Assembly (NCBI GenBank): GCA_910585295.1
Contig: CAJUDE010000010.1
Span: 1 to 58,864 of the forward strand
Direction of reading: 5' to 3'
DNA length: 58,864 bases
From: an uncultured Lachnospiraceae bacterium
GTDB lineage: Bacteria; Bacillota; Clostridia; Lachnospirales; Lachnospiraceae
Below are positions 32,995 to 41,933 of this stretch, one piece after another (positions within the stretch are counted from its first letter, which is position 1; every line of letters begins with the position of its first letter). The notes under the pieces are model-generated. The model ran no database searches. It worked only from the letters and a program-made list of their open reading frames with translations, and was not told the origin of the DNA. The translations under genes and the position numbers were made by a program.

Positions 32995-35163
32995 ATGAAC
33001 AAACCAACGATGAACCATAACCTAATTGAATACATATTAGCTTCACAAGACCCAGAACATAATGAGACAGTCCATGAAGCCATACATTTTATGGATGAAA
33101 TGCCAGGCGGTTTTTTAATCTACCGAATGGACCAAAATGAAGAAATCATCTATGCAAATAAGGCCCTGCTGCGGATTTTCCAATGCAGCTCCCTAAAGGA
33201 ATTTCGGGAATTCACTGGGAACTCTTTTCAGGGAATGGTCCATCCGGAAGATTTGGATGCCGTTGAACAAAGCATTAAAGAACAGATAGCGCACAGCCAG
33301 CATGAGCTGGACTATGTGGAATACCGCATAATCCGAACGGATGGGGAAATACGCTGGGTGGAAGACTATGGGCATTTTCTCCATATTGAATCCGTAGGGG
33401 ATTTTTTCTATGTATTTATTGTAGACGCAACAGAAAAGAAAAACATACACCTTGCGGAAAAAGCCCGCCTGTTAGAGGAAAAATCACGGAAAGAACAGAA
33501 ACTCCAAACTTTAATCGAGGAATATGACAAGGAACGCAAATTAATCAACCAGGAGCATTTGCGCCGCCTGGAGGTGATTGAAGGGCTTAGCGTAAATTAT
33601 GAATCCATCCTTTACGCCGATTTAGACGGCAACAAAATCCTGCCCTACCGCCTCAGCAGCCGGACAGAACGGCAATTTGAGAAAAAATTCCAGATCCGTA
33701 AATTCGACTGGTATACTTCCGATTATATCAACACCTGGGTCCATCCTGAAGACCGGGAACTTGTCGCCCGGGTTACCGAACCAGGCTATATCCGCAAAAA
33801 ACTTGCAACCAGCAAAACTTATTATACCAATTACCGTGTCATCAACCGCGGAGAACTGCAATACCTGCAGCTTCGCATTGTAAACGTAGGCAACCGGGAC
33901 AGCATTTCCCAGATTGTCATGGGCTACCGGAAAGTGGATGAGGAAGTCCGCCGTGAAATGGAGCAAAAGCAAATATTTGAGGATGCGTTAAACAGCGCAA
34001 ACCTTGCCATCACAGCCAAAAACACATTCCTCTCTAATATGTCCCACGATATGCGGACGCCTTTAAATGCAATATTTGGCTATACAGCCCTTGCCAAAAA
34101 GCACCTTGCAAGCCCCGCTTCCATCGAAGGGTATCTGAATAAAATTGAAGTGGCTGGCAAACAATTATTAGATTTAATTGAAAAGGTGCTGGAAATTTCC
34201 TGGGCAGAGTCCAACAGCACCCTTTTAAACGAGGGCGAATGCAATTTAAGCGACATTATGCAGGATATCCATGAAAACCTGCTGCCCCAGGCAAACGACA
34301 AAAATATTCGTTTTTCCCTGAATTCTGCTGGGATGACCCATTGTGACATCTATGGGGACCAGGATAAGCTGCGCCAGCTTATGTCCAACCTTGCGGCGAA
34401 CGCCATTATGTATACAGAAGCCGACGGGACTGTGGAAATCAGCGTGGAGGAACTAGAAAGGTTCCCAAATAATTTTGCCGTCTATCAGTTTATTATAAAA
34501 GATACCGGGATTGGGATTGGAAAAGAGTTCCTGCAACATATTTTTGAGCCTTTTGAACGTGAAAAAAACACCACATTCAGCGGTGTGCATGGCATCGGCC
34601 TTGGGCTTACTATTGCCAAGAACATTGTAGACATGATGGGCGGGAGCATCCAGGTAGACAGCGCCCCTGGGCAGGGCAGCACATTTACTGTAATGCTGCG
34701 GTTCCGCATACAGACCCACCCACTCTCTTCTGCCAACCATACAGAGGATGTTTTTACCAGCCTGTTAAACAAAAAGATTTTGCTTGTGGACGACAACCTC
34801 ACCAACCTTGAAATTGAAACAGAAATCCTTCAAGGGATGGGCTTCCTTGTGGAGACAGCCATAAATGGAAGCATTGCAGTGGAAAAAATAGAACTTTCTT
34901 CCCCGGAAGATTTTGATTTAGTCCTTATGGATATCCAAATGCCTGTGATGAATGGTTGGGAAGCTGCCAGAAACATTCGGAAATTGGAGCATCCAACCCT
35001 ATCTAACATCCCAATTATCGCTTTATCCGCCGACGCATTTGACAGTGATAAGCAAATGTCCATTGAAAGCGGGATGGACGCCCATTTAACCAAACCCATA
35101 GACATCCCTATCCTGCTGGAGACAATTGCAAAAACCTTGCAATCCCGTAAGGATGCGCTTTAA
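32995..35163 (+). CDS. Soluble hybrid sensor histidine kinase (PAS-HisKA-HATPase-REC)
   Basis: Signal-transduction kinase of 722 residues with no membrane segment. A PAS domain is at about 35-150 (GGFLIYRMDQNEEIIYANKA), then a charged coiled coil at 150-195. A second PAS-like region spans about 200-320, with its C-cap ending at MGYRKVDEE. The HisKA phospho-acceptor is in NMSHDMRTPLNAIFGY (His near 350). The ATPase domain has LAANAIMYTE, DTGIGIGKEF and HGIGLGLTIAKN. A C-terminal receiver domain (about 592-712) has VDDN, LMDIQMPVMNG (Asp near 645) and the Lys in LTKPI. No partner regulator or HPt gene is adjacent, so the output is unknown. The ribosome-binding site caggagg precedes the ATG. Confidence 0.92.
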   Translation: MNKPTMNHNLIEYILASQDPEHNETVHEAIHFMDEMPGGFLIYRMDQNEEIIYANKALLRIFQCSSLKEFREFTGNSFQGMVHPEDLDAVEQSIKEQIAHSQHELDYVEYRIIRTDGEIRWVEDYGHFLHIESVGDFFYVFIVDATEKKNIHLAEKARLLEEKSRKEQKLQTLIEEYDKERKLINQEHLRRLEVIEGLSVNYESILYADLDGNKILPYRLSSRTERQFEKKFQIRKFDWYTSDYINTWVHPEDRELVARVTEPGYIRKKLATSKTYYTNYRVINRGELQYLQLRIVNVGNRDSISQIVMGYRKVDEEVRREMEQKQIFEDALNSANLAITAKNTFLSNMSHDMRTPLNAIFGYTALAKKHLASPASIEGYLNKIEVAGKQLLDLIEKVLEISWAESNSTLLNEGECNLSDIMQDIHENLLPQANDKNIRFSLNSAGMTHCDIYGDQDKLRQLMSNLAANAIMYTEADGTVEISVEELERFPNNFAVYQFIIKDTGIGIGKEFLQHIFEPFEREKNTTFSGVHGIGLGLTIAKNIVDMMGGSIQVDSAPGQGSTFTVMLRFRIQTHPLSSANHTEDVFTSLLNKKILLVDDNLTNLEIETEILQGMGFLVETAINGSIAVEKIELSSPEDFDLVLMDIQMPVMNGWEAARNIRKLEHPTLSNIPIIALSADAFDSDKQMSIESGMDAHLTKPIDIPILLETIAKTLQSRKDAL

Positions 35164-35185
35164 TACCAAAGCCATCCATGAAAAA

Positions 35186-35282
35186 GGGGCTGTTGCAAAA
35201 TGCAGCTTATATACAATATGGCAAAGATTACAAAGTTCTGAATACCATATCTTGTATATAACAGCTATTTTGCAACAGCCCC
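35186..35282. mobile_element. Hairpin MITE, copy 2
   Basis: A 97-bp element nearly identical to 23859-23957, in the same orientation, with the same GGGGCTGTTGCAAAAT termini. It starts 22 bases after the hybrid kinase stop codon and could serve as that gene's terminator. Its right end adjoins a GC-rich module (gcctgcggcgggtcgct) that carries the 18-base repeat of 7-24. Confidence 0.85.
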
Positions 35283-35304
35283 TCCGCCTGCGGCGGGTCG
35301 CTTA

Positions 35305-35322
35305 GCGACAGATTTCATACCC
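35305..35322. repeat. 18-bp module shared with 7-24
   Basis: Second copy of gcgacagatttcataccc. It lies just beyond the MITE and before the 3' end of lepB. Confidence 0.6.
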
Positions 35323-35332
35323 GGCGCTCATT

Positions 35333-35905
35333 TTATTTCAATATTCTGGGATGGGGGAAATAGCTGACTGCCGCCTTGCCAATGATATCTTCGGCCTTCA
35401 CAAATTTATGTTCCCAATACCGGGAATCCCAGGAATCCTCACGGTTATCCCCCATCATAAAATAGGCGCCTTCTGGAACCGTATAAGGCCCAAAATTATC
35501 ATGGCTCACCCTCTGGGTATAATCCTGCCCTAAAGGCTCCCCATCAATATAGATAATCCCCTCTTTCCCCTCAATTGTCTCCCCAGGCAGCCCTATAATG
35601 CGCTTTAAATAAAGCGTCTCCCCATCGTCAGGATATATAAACGTTACGATATCGCCCCGTTTTGGCTCGCCAAACACATAAGAAAGGCGGTTCACAAGGA
35701 TCCTGTCCCCCGCCATTACAGTGGTTTCCATAGAGGAGGATGGCACCTGCGCATTGGCAATCATATATTTATTCAACAAAAACCCAAATGCCAAGGCCAT
35801 CAATATAATGCCCAAATTTACAAAAATTTCTTTTAGAGCCTTCTGTTTCCCATTATGTATTGGCTTAACGCCCTCTGTGGTATCCGTTCCTTTACGCTCT
35901 TCCAT
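35333..35905 (-). CDS. lepB: Signal peptidase I
   Basis: Membrane-bound type I signal peptidase that releases secreted proteins. It is 190 residues. One N-terminal membrane segment (about 28-46) is followed by QVPSSSMETTVMAGDRILVN, with the catalytic Ser at 58. LYLKRIIGLPGETIEG contains the general-base Lys at about 101, and MMGDNREDSWDSRYW is the family box E. The start at 35905 (MEERKGTD) has a strong aaggaggg ribosome-binding site; a longer frame from 35944 is less likely. It is the last gene of a minus-strand cluster, about 48 bases after the FadR-type gene. Confidence 0.93.
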   Translation of the reverse strand: MEERKGTDTTEGVKPIHNGKQKALKEIFVNLGIILMALAFGFLLNKYMIANAQVPSSSMETTVMAGDRILVNRLSYVFGEPKRGDIVTFIYPDDGETLYLKRIIGLPGETIEGKEGIIYIDGEPLGQDYTQRVSHDNFGPYTVPEGAYFMMGDNREDSWDSRYWEHKFVKAEDIIGKAAVSYFPHPRILK

Positions 35906-35953
35906 CTGATTCTCCCTCCTTATGCCCACCGCCGCCCGCGGCATGCCTCTTCC

Positions 35954-36631
35954 CTATTCCATCGGAAGCTGTGCCATTGCGTGGAGGATATGGATGCGCA
36001 TAGCATTCCTTGCGCCCTCCCCATTGCGTTCCTTCAAAAAATCCATCAGAATCTTATGGTCTACCAGGGTCGCCTGGACTGCCTCTTCGTACGCGGCAGA
36101 TAACTGCACCCCTTTGTTGATCCCCTCATAAATCACTGGCATAAGCTGGTTCATAAATTCATTATGGGTGGCTTTTGCAATGGATTTGTGGAACGCCTGC
36201 TCCACTTCTGTCCTGTCCTCCCTCTTTTGTATCCGCCCTTCAATCTCCGCGCCTAATGCAAGGATACGCTGAATCTCTTCCTCTGTAGCGCGCAAAGCCG
36301 CATAATATGCGGCTTCCGGCTCAAAAATCAGGCGCATTTCATATAGGTCCCTTGCCTTTACTGTTGCAGTGGCAAGGGCGGACATTCCCTTTGGCTGCTT
36401 CTGCTTAAAATCCTCACGGACAAATGTCCCCCTGCCCCGCCGAATCTCCAAAATGCCTTCTGTGGCAAGGATGCGTATGGCTTCCCGCAGCGTAGTGCGG
36501 CTCACCTTCAATTCTTCAGACAAAATATTTTCATTTGGCAATTTGCTGCCTGGCAAAAACCGCTGCTCTACGGTAATCATCGACAAGATGCTGTCTGCAA
36601 TCCGGTCTGATAATCTGCATTCCTGTTCCAT
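35954..36631 (-). CDS. FadR-subfamily GntR transcriptional regulator
   Basis: Regulator of 225 residues. The N-terminal winged helix-turn-helix has LPNENILSEELKVSRTTLRE and ILEIRRGRGTFV (about 28-71). The C-terminal FCD domain (about 90-215) has Asp/His positions (FEPEAAYYAAL, AFHKSIAKATHNEF, AMRIHILHAM) that usually bind a metal and an organic acid effector. It sits 10 bases after the second G3E GTPase gene and upstream of lepB, so it is co-transcribed with unrelated functions. Its regulon is not evident here. Confidence 0.9.
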   Translation of the reverse strand: MEQECRLSDRIADSILSMITVEQRFLPGSKLPNENILSEELKVSRTTLREAIRILATEGILEIRRGRGTFVREDFKQKQPKGMSALATATVKARDLYEMRLIFEPEAAYYAALRATEEEIQRILALGAEIEGRIQKREDRTEVEQAFHKSIAKATHNEFMNQLMPVIYEGINKGVQLSAAYEEAVQATLVDHKILMDFLKERNGEGARNAMRIHILHAMAQLPME

Positions 36632-36641
36632 ATGCCCCTCT

Positions 36642-37583
36642 CTAGCTGAAATAAATCAGCTCATCCTCCGGCTTCTCGGCAGGCTCCACATCCAGGGCAT
36701 ACAAGACTGGCCCTTTCCCACGGTACTCCATGGCAAACTCATTTTTCATCTCAGCAGTAATGGTAATCCAGGACTTGTGGGGGATATCCGCCGCTTTGCT
36801 GAATTTACATTTAAACCCTACAAAAGTAATGTCGTCTGCGCAGCAAGTCATGGCAAAGCGCCCTGGGATAAAAACGCCCTTTTTCATCTTCTCTGGACGG
36901 TAAACCAGGGCAAGGAACTTCACTTTTTTGCCCTCATACTTTTTGGGGTCGTCTAAGGCGTCCATATACCAGATCCCATAATCCATATCTGTAATTTCAA
37001 TAACCTCCTGATTTAAGTCATAAGGCAGCTCTTCCATGTCATTTTCATCTATTGTCCCGTCTTCACGCTCATAAGCAATCTGGGCTTTGCGGTTCAGCAC
37101 CTTAATTGCCCGGCGGAACTTGCCCTTGGGCGTATCATCTGTGCAGCGGTTAATAATCACTACGTCTGCCGCAAATAGCTGCTCCATAATCATCGCGCGC
37201 ATATTTGCCAGGTACATTTCAAAAGTGGAAGCGTCCACCGTAGCCAAAGACTGCACCAGAACCCAGTTTTTCGGAAGGTCCATCTCTAAAAATGTAGACA
37301 TCTGCCAGGTGCCATTGTATTCAATAAACACCTGGTCTGGGCGGTAAGCCTTCCCAAATCCCTCCAGCTTTTCTTTGGTGAATTCTTCCTCGTCCTCTAT
37401 CATTGCCAATTTGGTGTTCGCCTTTAACAATTCTTCCTCGTCAAATTCCACCTCCCCATCTTCGCAGAGGATTAGCAATGTGTTCCCGTTTTCACTGAAA
37501 TCCCCATCAATCAAGGTTTCCCTTATCAGGGAGCTTTTCCCACTGTCCATAAAACCGGAAAACAAATATACTGGAATCTCCAT
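36642..37583 (-). CDS. G3E-type GTPase without CxCC motif
   Basis: CobW/G3E-superfamily P-loop GTPase of 313 residues. The P-loop GFMDSGKSSLIRETL is at about 9-23, an acidic stretch (EDGEVEFDEEELL) replaces the usual metal-binding CxCC region, and the base-recognition motif is INRCTDD. The C-terminal part (about 215-313) carries VYRPEKMKKGVFIPGRFAMT and CCADDITFVGFKC, reminiscent of a TIGR03943-like domain. G3E GTPases deliver or insert metals into proteins. It directly follows the His-rich G3E gene (15 bases), and the two probably act together in metal handling. Target metal and client protein are unknown. Confidence 0.75.
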   Translation of the reverse strand: MEIPVYLFSGFMDSGKSSLIRETLIDGDFSENGNTLLILCEDGEVEFDEEELLKANTKLAMIEDEEEFTKEKLEGFGKAYRPDQVFIEYNGTWQMSTFLEMDLPKNWVLVQSLATVDASTFEMYLANMRAMIMEQLFAADVVIINRCTDDTPKGKFRRAIKVLNRKAQIAYEREDGTIDENDMEELPYDLNQEVIEITDMDYGIWYMDALDDPKKYEGKKVKFLALVYRPEKMKKGVFIPGRFAMTCCADDITFVGFKCKFSKAADIPHKSWITITAEMKNEFAMEYRGKGPVLYALDVEPAEKPEDELIYFS

Positions 37584-37598
37584 ATCTTCACAACCTTC

Positions 37599-38843
37599 CT
37601 ATATCCCAAACAGCTCCGCTAACTTCCCTTCTTTGAGGTCTGTCCCAATTACGCAAAGCCTTCCTGTGTAATCGGGTTCCCCGGTACGCAGTTCGTATTC
37701 CCCATCTACCATATCGAAATAAATCCAGGCGCCATCTTCCGCTGGAACTATCCCCTTTGCCCGAAGGACCTTCCCATAATCCTCTGTCTCGCAAAATGCT
37801 TGTAAGGCATGCCCGATTGTCTCTTTCGTAAACACATGGGGGGTCTCCCTGCCCCAGCTTGTAAAGATTTCATCTGCATGGTGATGCCCATGTTCCCCAT
37901 GGTGGTGGCTCTGGCAGCCGCAGGTACAGTCTGGGCCATGCTCCCCATGGTGGTGGTTCCCATCCTCATGGCAATGCCCATGCTCCCCATGGTGGTGGTC
38001 CCCATCTTCGTGGCAATGCCCATGCTCCCCATGGTGGTGGTCCCCATCTTCGTGGCAATGCCCATGCTCCCCATGGTGGTGGCTTCCATCCTCGCGGTGA
38101 TGGCTCTGGCAGCCGCAGGTACAGTCTGAGCCATGCTCCCCATGGTGGTGGTCCCCATGCTCATGGCAATGCCCATGTTCCCCATGGTGGTGGTCCCCAT
38201 GCTCATGGCAATGGCTATGCTCTTCCATCAGTTCTTCTTCCAATGTTTTCTGCTGTTCTACCACCTTATAAATCTGCTTCCCATCCATTTCATCCCAGGG
38301 GGTAGTGATAATTGCGGCGCTTGGGTTTTTCTCCCGGATTGCCTTCACCACAAGTTCCGTCTGTTCTGGCTTCACATTCTGGGTGCGGCTTAACACAATC
38401 ACCGTGGCGTACTCAATCTGGTTGTTGAAAAATTCACCAAATGCTTTCATCTGTTTGGTTGCCTTGGCTGTATTTACCACAGTCACCCGCCCGGATAATT
38501 TCACTTCATTTTCTGCTTCCACTTCCTGTACAGACTTCATCACATCGGAAAGCTTCCCTACGCCAGACGGCTCAATCAAAATCCGGTCTGGGTGGAACCG
38601 CTCCATCACTTCCCGTAAATTTTTCCCAAAATCCCCTACCAGGGAACAGCAAATGCAGCCAGAATTCAATTCGCTTACCTCAATGCCGGAATCCTTCAAG
38701 AAACCGCCGTCAATGCCAATCTCCCCAAATTCATTTTCAATCAACACAATTTTTTCACCCTGGAATACATCTTCCAGCATTTTTTTGATAAAAGTTGTCT
38801 TCCCTGCCCCTAAAAAACCTGAGATAATATCAATTTTTGTCAT
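37599..38843 (-). CDS. CobW/ZNG1-type G3E GTPase with His-rich repeat
   Basis: Metallochaperone GTPase of 414 residues. The P-loop is IISGFLGAGKTTFIKKML (about 5-22). The metal-binding motif is SGCICCSLVGD, and the switch region IEPSGVGKLSDVM. Between the GTPase domain and the C-terminal CobW_C domain lies a run of about 115 residues made of repeated HGDHHHGEHGHCHE units (about 207-325), which can bind many Zn, Ni or Co ions. The C-terminal domain contains VFTKETIGHALQAFC. A related GTPase follows. In similar proteins the His-rich region stores or captures metal. Zinc is the likeliest metal, by inference. Confidence 0.88.
   Translation of the reverse strand: MTKIDIISGFLGAGKTTFIKKMLEDVFQGEKIVLIENEFGEIGIDGGFLKDSGIEVSELNSGCICCSLVGDFGKNLREVMERFHPDRILIEPSGVGKLSDVMKSVQEVEAENEVKLSGRVTVVNTAKATKQMKAFGEFFNNQIEYATVIVLSRTQNVKPEQTELVVKAIREKNPSAAIITTPWDEMDGKQIYKVVEQQKTLEEELMEEHSHCHEHGDHHHGEHGHCHEHGDHHHGEHGSDCTCGCQSHHREDGSHHHGEHGHCHEDGDHHHGEHGHCHEDGDHHHGEHGHCHEDGNHHHGEHGPDCTCGCQSHHHGEHGHHHADEIFTSWGRETPHVFTKETIGHALQAFCETEDYGKVLRAKGIVPAEDGAWIYFDMVDGEYELRTGEPDYTGRLCVIGTDLKEGKLAELFGI
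37872..38217 (-). repeat. 42-bp tandem repeats encoding the His-rich region
   Basis: About seven imperfect copies of a 42-bp unit (with ccatggtggtg as its most constant part on the plus strand) encode HCHE(D/H)GDHHHGEHG. Two longer variants encode the CTCGCQSHH insert. High identity between units suggests recent expansion. Open frames on the other strand and in other frames here are shadows. Confidence 0.85.
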
Positions 38844-38872
38844 GATTTTCCCTCCATTCCCAAATATATTCC

Positions 38873-39778
38873 CTAACGATATGTTACCATGCCTTTTTCC
38901 ACCAAAAATGCCGGACGGTAAGACAGTTTTGCCTTACGCAGCCCTTCCGCCCCAGTGTCCTCCTCCCGGTTCACATACTGGTACCCTTGCGCCTCATGCG
39001 CCACAAACTGTTGGTTGATCATTGGGTAAGCGCCCTGGACCTCTGCAAACGCTTTTTCAATATGAACCACAAAAGTATCCGGGTTTAACGGCTCCCCAAT
39101 TGTAAAAGCAATGACTTCCCCACCTGGCTCTGCCCTCAGCAGCCCGCCTTTTAACTGCAGCTCCTCTAACAGGCGCAGGGCGTTTAAGGTCACGCACATT
39201 TCCGCACGCTTTTCTTCATCCTGTTCACATTCCGCTTCCTTGCGCCATTTCAACGCCATCTGGAAGCATTCCTCTACATTTTCCCCAGTGACAGGCTCAT
39301 ACACCCAATTAGGGTAATTTTCCTTAAATTTATTGATATGGTTCCGTTTCCCATGCAATTTTTTCCCTGCAAGGGTGGTGAGTTTCTCTGTCTCATAGAC
39401 ATAATCGGCAGAATCCCGGTCATATGCAATCTGGAATTTTCCTGGGTACCAGAGTTCCAGCAGCCCATATTCCTGCTCCTGCACCAAATGCATATGGAAT
39501 TCCTTTTGTTGGCCATGGAACCATTCCATCATCACATCCATTGCCCGACGAGCCTGCCCTGGCTCCCCTGCCGGGAATGTAATGCTTGGTTCCCCATTAT
39601 CCAAAACCCCCCGAAAAACCAGCGTATCCTCCACAACAGCAAAATCTGTCGGGTATTTCCGGCTCCACAGGTAAATGTTTGGGAAAATCAACTCACAGCT
39701 TCGGTATGTTTTCTGGCTTAAATAGCGGTCAATCAACGCCCGGTCTTCCAGCCCAATTTTCTTAAATTCTATCTCCAT
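38873..39778 (-). CDS. DUF2156 (GNAT-like) family protein
   Basis: Soluble protein of 301 residues with the two-lobe acyltransferase-like plan of DUF2156, the domain also found in phosphatidylglycerol lysyltransferases. Visible features are the N-terminal YRSCELIFPNIYLWSRKY, LHGKRNHINKFKENYPNW and, in the second lobe, VIAFTIGEPLNPDTFVVHIE and YPMINQQFVAHEAQGYQYVN. There is no membrane part. The start at 39778 has an aggagatatat ribosome-binding site; a longer frame to 39874 overlaps the ABC gene and is rejected. It sits between the ABC exporter and the G3E genes. Acceptor and donor are unknown. Confidence 0.8.
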   Translation of the reverse strand: MEIEFKKIGLEDRALIDRYLSQKTYRSCELIFPNIYLWSRKYPTDFAVVEDTLVFRGVLDNGEPSITFPAGEPGQARRAMDVMMEWFHGQQKEFHMHLVQEQEYGLLELWYPGKFQIAYDRDSADYVYETEKLTTLAGKKLHGKRNHINKFKENYPNWVYEPVTGENVEECFQMALKWRKEAECEQDEEKRAEMCVTLNALRLLEELQLKGGLLRAEPGGEVIAFTIGEPLNPDTFVVHIEKAFAEVQGAYPMINQQFVAHEAQGYQYVNREEDTGAEGLRKAKLSYRPAFLVEKGMVTYR

Positions 39779-39785
39779 ATATCTC

Positions 39786-41522
39786 CTATCCGGCAAATTG
39801 CATACTGTAAAGCTTTGCATAAATGCCATCTTTCTCCAATAATTCTTTGTGGCTCCCTTCCTCCTCAATCCCACTGTCTGTCAGCACCAGGATTTTCTGG
39901 GCGTTACGGATTGTGGACAGACGGTGGGCAATCACAAAGGTGGTACGGTTTTTCGCCAGTTTTTCTAAGGATTCCTGCACCACTTTTTCACTTTCATTAT
40001 CCAACGCAGACGTAGCCTCGTCAAATATCAGTATGGGCGGATTTTTCAAAAATACCCTTGCGATAGACAACCTCTGCTTCTGCCCGCCAGAAAGCTTCAC
40101 GCCCCGCTGCCCAATGTCTGTGTCATAGCCATCGGGCAACGCCATGATAAACTCATGGGCATTTGCGCTTTTTGCGGCCTCTATCACTTCTTCCCTGGTG
40201 GCGTTTGGCCTGCCATAACGGATATTGTCCATCACCGTCCCCACAAACAAATATACATCCTGCTGCACAATGCCAATCTGGCTGCGCAGGCTCTTTAAAG
40301 TCACATCCCGGATATCCTGCCCATCAATCCGCACCGCTCCGCCTGTCACGTCATAAAACCGGGGGATTAAGCTGCACAACGTGCTTTTTCCAGCGCCGGA
40401 GGACCCCACCAGCGCCATATAAGAGCCTGCCTCCACTTCCAGGTTGATATGGTTTAACACCGTCTCGGTATTCTCCTCATAATGGAAGGACACATTGTCA
40501 AATGAAATATCGCCTTTGACATTTTTCAGCTCCACAGCCCCCGGCCTGTCCGCAATATCCGGGGCAATCGCCATCATCTCCATAAAACGCTCATACCCCG
40601 TATACCCATTCTGGAACTGTTCTGTGAAGTTAATTAATTTTTTCACCGGCTCTGTAAAGGTATTGATGTACAAAAGGAATGTTATCAAATCCGCCACATC
40701 CACCTGCCCGCCCGTAATCAGCGCCGCTCCCACCACCAGCACCACAATGGTGATTAGGGTAGTCAGCGCGCCAAGGCCTGAGTGGTAACCTGCCATGTAA
40801 ACGTAGCTATTTTTCTTTGCCGCCAGAAACCCCTGGTTCCCTTCTTCAAATTTGTCCAGCTCCACCTCCTCATTGGCAAAGGACTTCACTACCCGGATAC
40901 CAGACAGGTTATCCTCTATCTGGCTATTGATTTCCGCAATTTTTACCCGGTTTCGCTTAAAGGCGCGCTTCATCCTTGTGTTAAAATAAAGGGCGTACAC
41001 CAGCATAATTGGCACAAAGGCAAACGCAACCAAGGTCAGCTTCACATCAATGCTTAACAAAATAATAAAAGACCCCAAAATCTTAATAATAGAGATCACA
41101 AGGTCTTCCGGCCCATGGTGCAATAGCTCGCTGATATCAAACAAATCACTTGTAATCCTGGACATCAACTGCCCAACCTTCTGGTTGTTAAAAAAGGAGA
41201 ACGACAATTTCTGGTAATGCCCAAAAATTTCCGCCCGCATGTCATATTCAATCTTCGCCCCCATCACATGCCCATAATTGGAGATAAAATAATTGCAGAA
41301 GCCTTCCACTGCCACCAGCCCCAGCATTAAGATTGCCAGTTTTGTGATGTTTAGCAGCGCCGCCCCTGCCTCCATGGTAATCACATGATTTGTAATATAA
41401 CGCACAAGCAAAGGAATTACTAATGTCACCCCCGCGCCTAAAATTGCAAAAAACATATCTGCAAGGAACAAGGGCAGGTAGGGCTTGTAATAGGATGCCA
41501 GTTTTCTCATTTTTCGTTCCAT
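39786..41522 (-). CDS. ABC transporter, fused permease and ATPase (exporter type)
   Basis: Half-transporter of 578 residues. The six-helix membrane domain spans about 1-310. The ATPase domain is at about 335-575: Walker A LVGSSGAGKSTLCSLIPRF, Q-loop GIVQQDVYLF, signature LSGGQKQRLSIAR, Walker B ILIFDEATSALDNESE and H-loop VIAHRLSTIR. It probably works as a homodimer exporting lipids, peptides or drugs. The start at 41522 (MERKMRKL) has an aaagggg ribosome-binding site; the longer frame to 41606 is less likely. It is the first gene of the minus-strand run that continues to lepB. The substrate is not inferable. Confidence 0.93.
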   Translation of the reverse strand: MERKMRKLASYYKPYLPLFLADMFFAILGAGVTLVIPLLVRYITNHVITMEAGAALLNITKLAILMLGLVAVEGFCNYFISNYGHVMGAKIEYDMRAEIFGHYQKLSFSFFNNQKVGQLMSRITSDLFDISELLHHGPEDLVISIIKILGSFIILLSIDVKLTLVAFAFVPIMLVYALYFNTRMKRAFKRNRVKIAEINSQIEDNLSGIRVVKSFANEEVELDKFEEGNQGFLAAKKNSYVYMAGYHSGLGALTTLITIVVLVVGAALITGGQVDVADLITFLLYINTFTEPVKKLINFTEQFQNGYTGYERFMEMMAIAPDIADRPGAVELKNVKGDISFDNVSFHYEENTETVLNHINLEVEAGSYMALVGSSGAGKSTLCSLIPRFYDVTGGAVRIDGQDIRDVTLKSLRSQIGIVQQDVYLFVGTVMDNIRYGRPNATREEVIEAAKSANAHEFIMALPDGYDTDIGQRGVKLSGGQKQRLSIARVFLKNPPILIFDEATSALDNESEKVVQESLEKLAKNRTTFVIAHRLSTIRNAQKILVLTDSGIEEEGSHKELLEKDGIYAKLYSMQFAG

Positions 41523-41633
41523 TAAAATCCCCTTTCCTGAAAAATCTTTTTGTTCTATACCAAATGCCATTATAACACAATTGCCAATAATTTCAAATCT
41601 TTTCAAATTTGAGTTCCCCCACTTTGCAATTCT

Positions 41634-41847
41634 TAGGAAAATCCTTTGAGTTTCCCCATTTTTTATAATAGCCTATATTATTGTGCCAAAAGGCCTTGCT
41701 GCCTTTGGCAGCATAGGTGTCTTGCACAAAAAATGTCTGAAAAGCTAGCTTTCCATAGCGCTTTTATGTGCAAAGCGCTTCCATCACAAGTGATGGAAAC
41801 CTTTTGGCACTATAAATTGCAAAATGGAGAAACTCAACTAGGAAAAT
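41634..41847. mobile_element. 196-bp inverted-repeat element flanked by a 9-bp direct repeat
   Basis: TAGGAAAAT occurs at 41634-41642 and 41839-41847. Between them the ends TTGAGTTTCcCCATTTT (41647-41663) and AAAATGGaGAAACTCAA (41821-41837) are inverted repeats. Further in, GTGCCAAAAGG (41683-41693) pairs with CCTTTTGGCAC (41800-41810), and the centre has AGCGCTT and TCCATCAC/GTGATGGA hairpins. A degenerate extra end (ttgagttcccccactttgca) is at 41608-41628. It has no ORF and reads as a MITE with a 9-bp target duplication. It lies in the divergent region between the ABC exporter and the LUD gene. Confidence 0.7.
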
Positions 41848-41852
41848 TCAAA

Positions 41853-41881
41853 TTGACACACAGAACCAAGTATTTTATAAT
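41853..41881 (+). promoter_or_regulatory. Promoter of the LUD-domain gene
   Basis: TTGACA (41853-41858), a 17-base spacer and TATAAT (41876-41881) are perfect consensus. The site starts only 6 bases after the direct repeat of the preceding element. Confidence 0.8.
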
Positions 41882-41933
41882 GAGTTAAAATTTACCTATA
41901 CAAACAGCCGTAAATTTAGAAAGGAGCAAGAAT

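Noticed and set aside
37748..38206. Met/Thr/Gly-rich frames across the His-repeat region
   Set aside because: They are out-of-frame and antisense readings of the 42-bp tandem repeat in the G3E gene.
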